From NCBI GenBank assembly GCA_944385305.1, contig CALWWS010000109.1, positions 1-6,072 on the forward strand: a DNA stretch of 6,072 nt, read 5' to 3'. Made by a program: the position numbers and the translations under genes. The stretch's first letter is position 1. The number at the start of each line of letters is the position of its first letter. The notes below the pieces were generated by a model. The model saw nothing but the letters and a program-made list of their open reading frames with translations. It was not told the origin of the DNA and made no database searches. Positions 4,878 to 6,072 of the stretch are shown in pieces. The DNA is from an uncultured Oscillospiraceae bacterium (GTDB lineage: Bacteria; Bacillota; Clostridia; Oscillospirales; Oscillospiraceae).

Positions 4878-6072
4878 ATGAGTAAGACAGTTTCCTTTAT
4901 TACCCGCAATTTCGGCCGGTACGACCCCACCAGTTTGGCCTCCTACGAGTCCATCGGCGGCTTCCGGGCGCTGCGCCGGGCGTTGACCATGGACGGCTAT
5001 GACATCGCCAAGCTGCTCTCGGCCAACGGGGTGCAGGGCCGGGGCGGCGCCGCCTATGACATGGGGCGCAAGTGGAGCCAGGCCCGAGACGTACAGGGGG
5101 AGCACAAGTGCGTGGTGTGCAACGCCGACGAGGGCGAGCCGGGCACCTTCAAAGATCGCACCCTTATCACCAATGACCCCTTTCAGATCCTGGAGGGCAT
5201 GATCATCGCCGGCTGGTCGGTGAACGCGGACAACGGCTACATCTACCTGCGGGAGGAGTACTCCCACCTGCGCTCCCTGCTGCTGAGCGCCATCGAGCAG
5301 TGTGAGCAGGCCGGCTATCTGGGGGAGGACATTTTGGGTTCGGGTCTGAATTACCGCATCCACCTCTACTCGGGCGCCGGCGCCTACGTATGCGGCGAGG
5401 GCTCCGCCCTTTGCGAGTCCATCGGGGGCAACGCCGGACGGCCCCGGATGAAGCCCCCCTTTATCAAGCAGTGCGGCGTGTTCAACCTGCCCACCTGTGT
5501 GAACAACGTGGAGTCTCTGTCCCTGGTGCCCGGCCTGCTGATGGATGACGCCGGCTTCTATAAGAGCCAGGGAACTCCCGACTGCCCGGGCACCAAGATG
5601 ATCTCGGTGTGCGGCAATGTAAAGAACCCCGGCGTGTTTGAGGTGCCCTTCGGCATCACCATCCGGGAGATCATCTACGACCTGGCCGGCGGCCTGGAGG
5701 ATGGGCATGAGCTGCGCCTGGTGCAGCTGGGCGGCGCCTCGGGGCGCATCTGCTCTCCCGCCCAGCTGGACACTCCCTACACCTATAAGGGCATGAAGCA
5801 GGCCGACCTCACTGCCATTGGTTCGGGGGCGGTGCTGGTGGTGGATGAGCGCACCAGCGTCATCGGTTTTCTGCGCATGACCCAGGAGTTCTTCTCCCAC
5901 GAGAGCTGCGGCCAGTGCACCCCCTGCCGGGAGGGCAACCGCCATATCTCCATGCTGCTGGATAAGATCGCCGCCGGCGAGCACACCCAGAAGGATGTGG
6001 ACACCCTGAAGAAGTTCGCCGACATCATGTCCTGCGCTTCCCTGTGCGGCCTGGGTGAGACGGCTCAATCCG
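4878..6072 (+). CDS. nuoF: NuoF/HydB-like NADH-binding FMN and [4Fe-4S] subunit, cut by the right edge
   Basis: 398 codons are visible, with no stop before the edge. This is the 51-kDa (NuoF) flavoprotein that exchanges electrons between NAD(H) and FMN and passes them to iron-sulfur clusters. Landmarks in order: the FMN/NADH glycine-rich loop GRGGAAYDMGRKW (54-66), NADEGEPGTFKDR (82-94), GAGAYVCGEGSALCES (166-181), RPRMKPPF...VNNVES (188-213), the SLBB-like segment near 240-330, and the N3 cluster motif SCGQCTPCREG (343-353). The [4Fe-4S] ligands are C344, C347, C350 and C390. The ATG follows a strong AGGAGGTG (4863-4870) seven bases upstream that overlaps the nuoE stop, so the two are closely coupled. 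The protein starts like classical NuoF and lacks the extra N-terminal [2Fe-2S] domain of many HydB proteins. Classical GEETAL is GEGSAL here. Any C-terminal ferredoxin domain would be outside the window. Confidence 0.96.
   Translation, partial: MSKTVSFITRNFGRYDPTSLASYESIGGFRALRRALTMDGYDIAKLLSANGVQGRGGAAYDMGRKWSQARDVQGEHKCVVCNADEGEPGTFKDRTLITNDPFQILEGMIIAGWSVNADNGYIYLREEYSHLRSLLLSAIEQCEQAGYLGEDILGSGLNYRIHLYSGAGAYVCGEGSALCESIGGNAGRPRMKPPFIKQCGVFNLPTCVNNVESLSLVPGLLMDDAGFYKSQGTPDCPGTKMISVCGNVKNPGVFEVPFGITIREIIYDLAGGLEDGHELRLVQLGGASGRICSPAQLDTPYTYKGMKQADLTAIGSGAVLVVDERTSVIGFLRMTQEFFSHESCGQCTPCREGNRHISMLLDKIAAGEHTQKDVDTLKKFADIMSCASLCGLGETAQS

Noticed and set aside
4244..4930. Minus-strand open frame (228 codons) opposite nuoE and part of the leader
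   Set aside because: It is antisense to nuoE, which has all four cluster cysteines at family spacing, and it covers the promoter-leader region.
4857..6068. Minus-strand open frame (403 codons) opposite nuoF
   Set aside because: The plus strand encodes all NuoF cofactor motifs in order. The antisense product is repetitive His/Ala/Gly/Val-rich sequence with no known domain.
1..6072. CRISPR array, insertion sequence, tRNA or riboswitch
   Set aside because: I saw no regularly spaced direct repeats, transposase motifs, terminal inverted repeats, tRNA cloverleaf or known aptamer core in the intergenic DNA. This was judged by eye only.

Overview
The window is chromosomal DNA from a GC-rich, endospore-forming anaerobe of the class Clostridia. 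A member of the Oscillospiraceae (Flavonifractor/Lawsonibacter-like) is my best guess. The evidence is a complete three-gene spore germinant receptor operon, the GC-rich third codon positions, strong purine-rich Shine-Dalgarno sites, and a NuoE/NuoF pair of the kind found in fermentative clostridia. The genus is inference.

Layout. (1) Positions 1-383 have no protein gene. On the minus strand they hold two tandem promoters (-35/-10 at 287-282/264-259 and 183-178/160-155), each with a TTGACA box and a 17-bp spacer. They are followed by a leader with small hairpins and a CCTTGTAAATTAAACAACG element typical of rRNA leaders and spacers. I read this as the control region of an rRNA operon whose 16S gene would lie beyond the left edge. 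(2) Positions 384-4108 (minus strand) hold a germinant receptor operon in the order A-C-B: GerA-family membrane protein, GerC-family lipoprotein, GerB-family transporter-like protein. A and C overlap by four bases (GTGA); C and B are 42 bp apart. (3) Positions 4109-4363 are a divergent intergenic region. It has a good extended -10 promoter for the rightward operon, a weak candidate for the leftward one, two inverted repeats in the rightward 5' leader, and a duplicated translation start region that creates a 7-codon minicistron. (4) Positions 4364-6072 (plus strand) hold nuoE (complete) and nuoF (cut by the right edge). They encode the [2Fe-2S] and FMN/[4Fe-4S] subunits of an NADH-oxidising module.

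How the genes work together. The Ger proteins are expected to form a receptor in the spore inner membrane that senses small nutrients and triggers germination. NuoE and NuoF form an NAD(H)-handling diaphorase that works with a catalytic partner, such as an electron-bifurcating [FeFe]-hydrogenase, a formate dehydrogenase or another NADH dehydrogenase. The partner is not in the window, so the complex cannot be named.

The genes belong to known families, and I see no clearly undescribed multi-gene system. The parts most worth a second look are in the non-coding DNA: the tandem promoters just downstream of a ger operon with no visible terminator, the palindrome just after the predicted nuoE start site, and the overlapping minicistron at the nuoE start.
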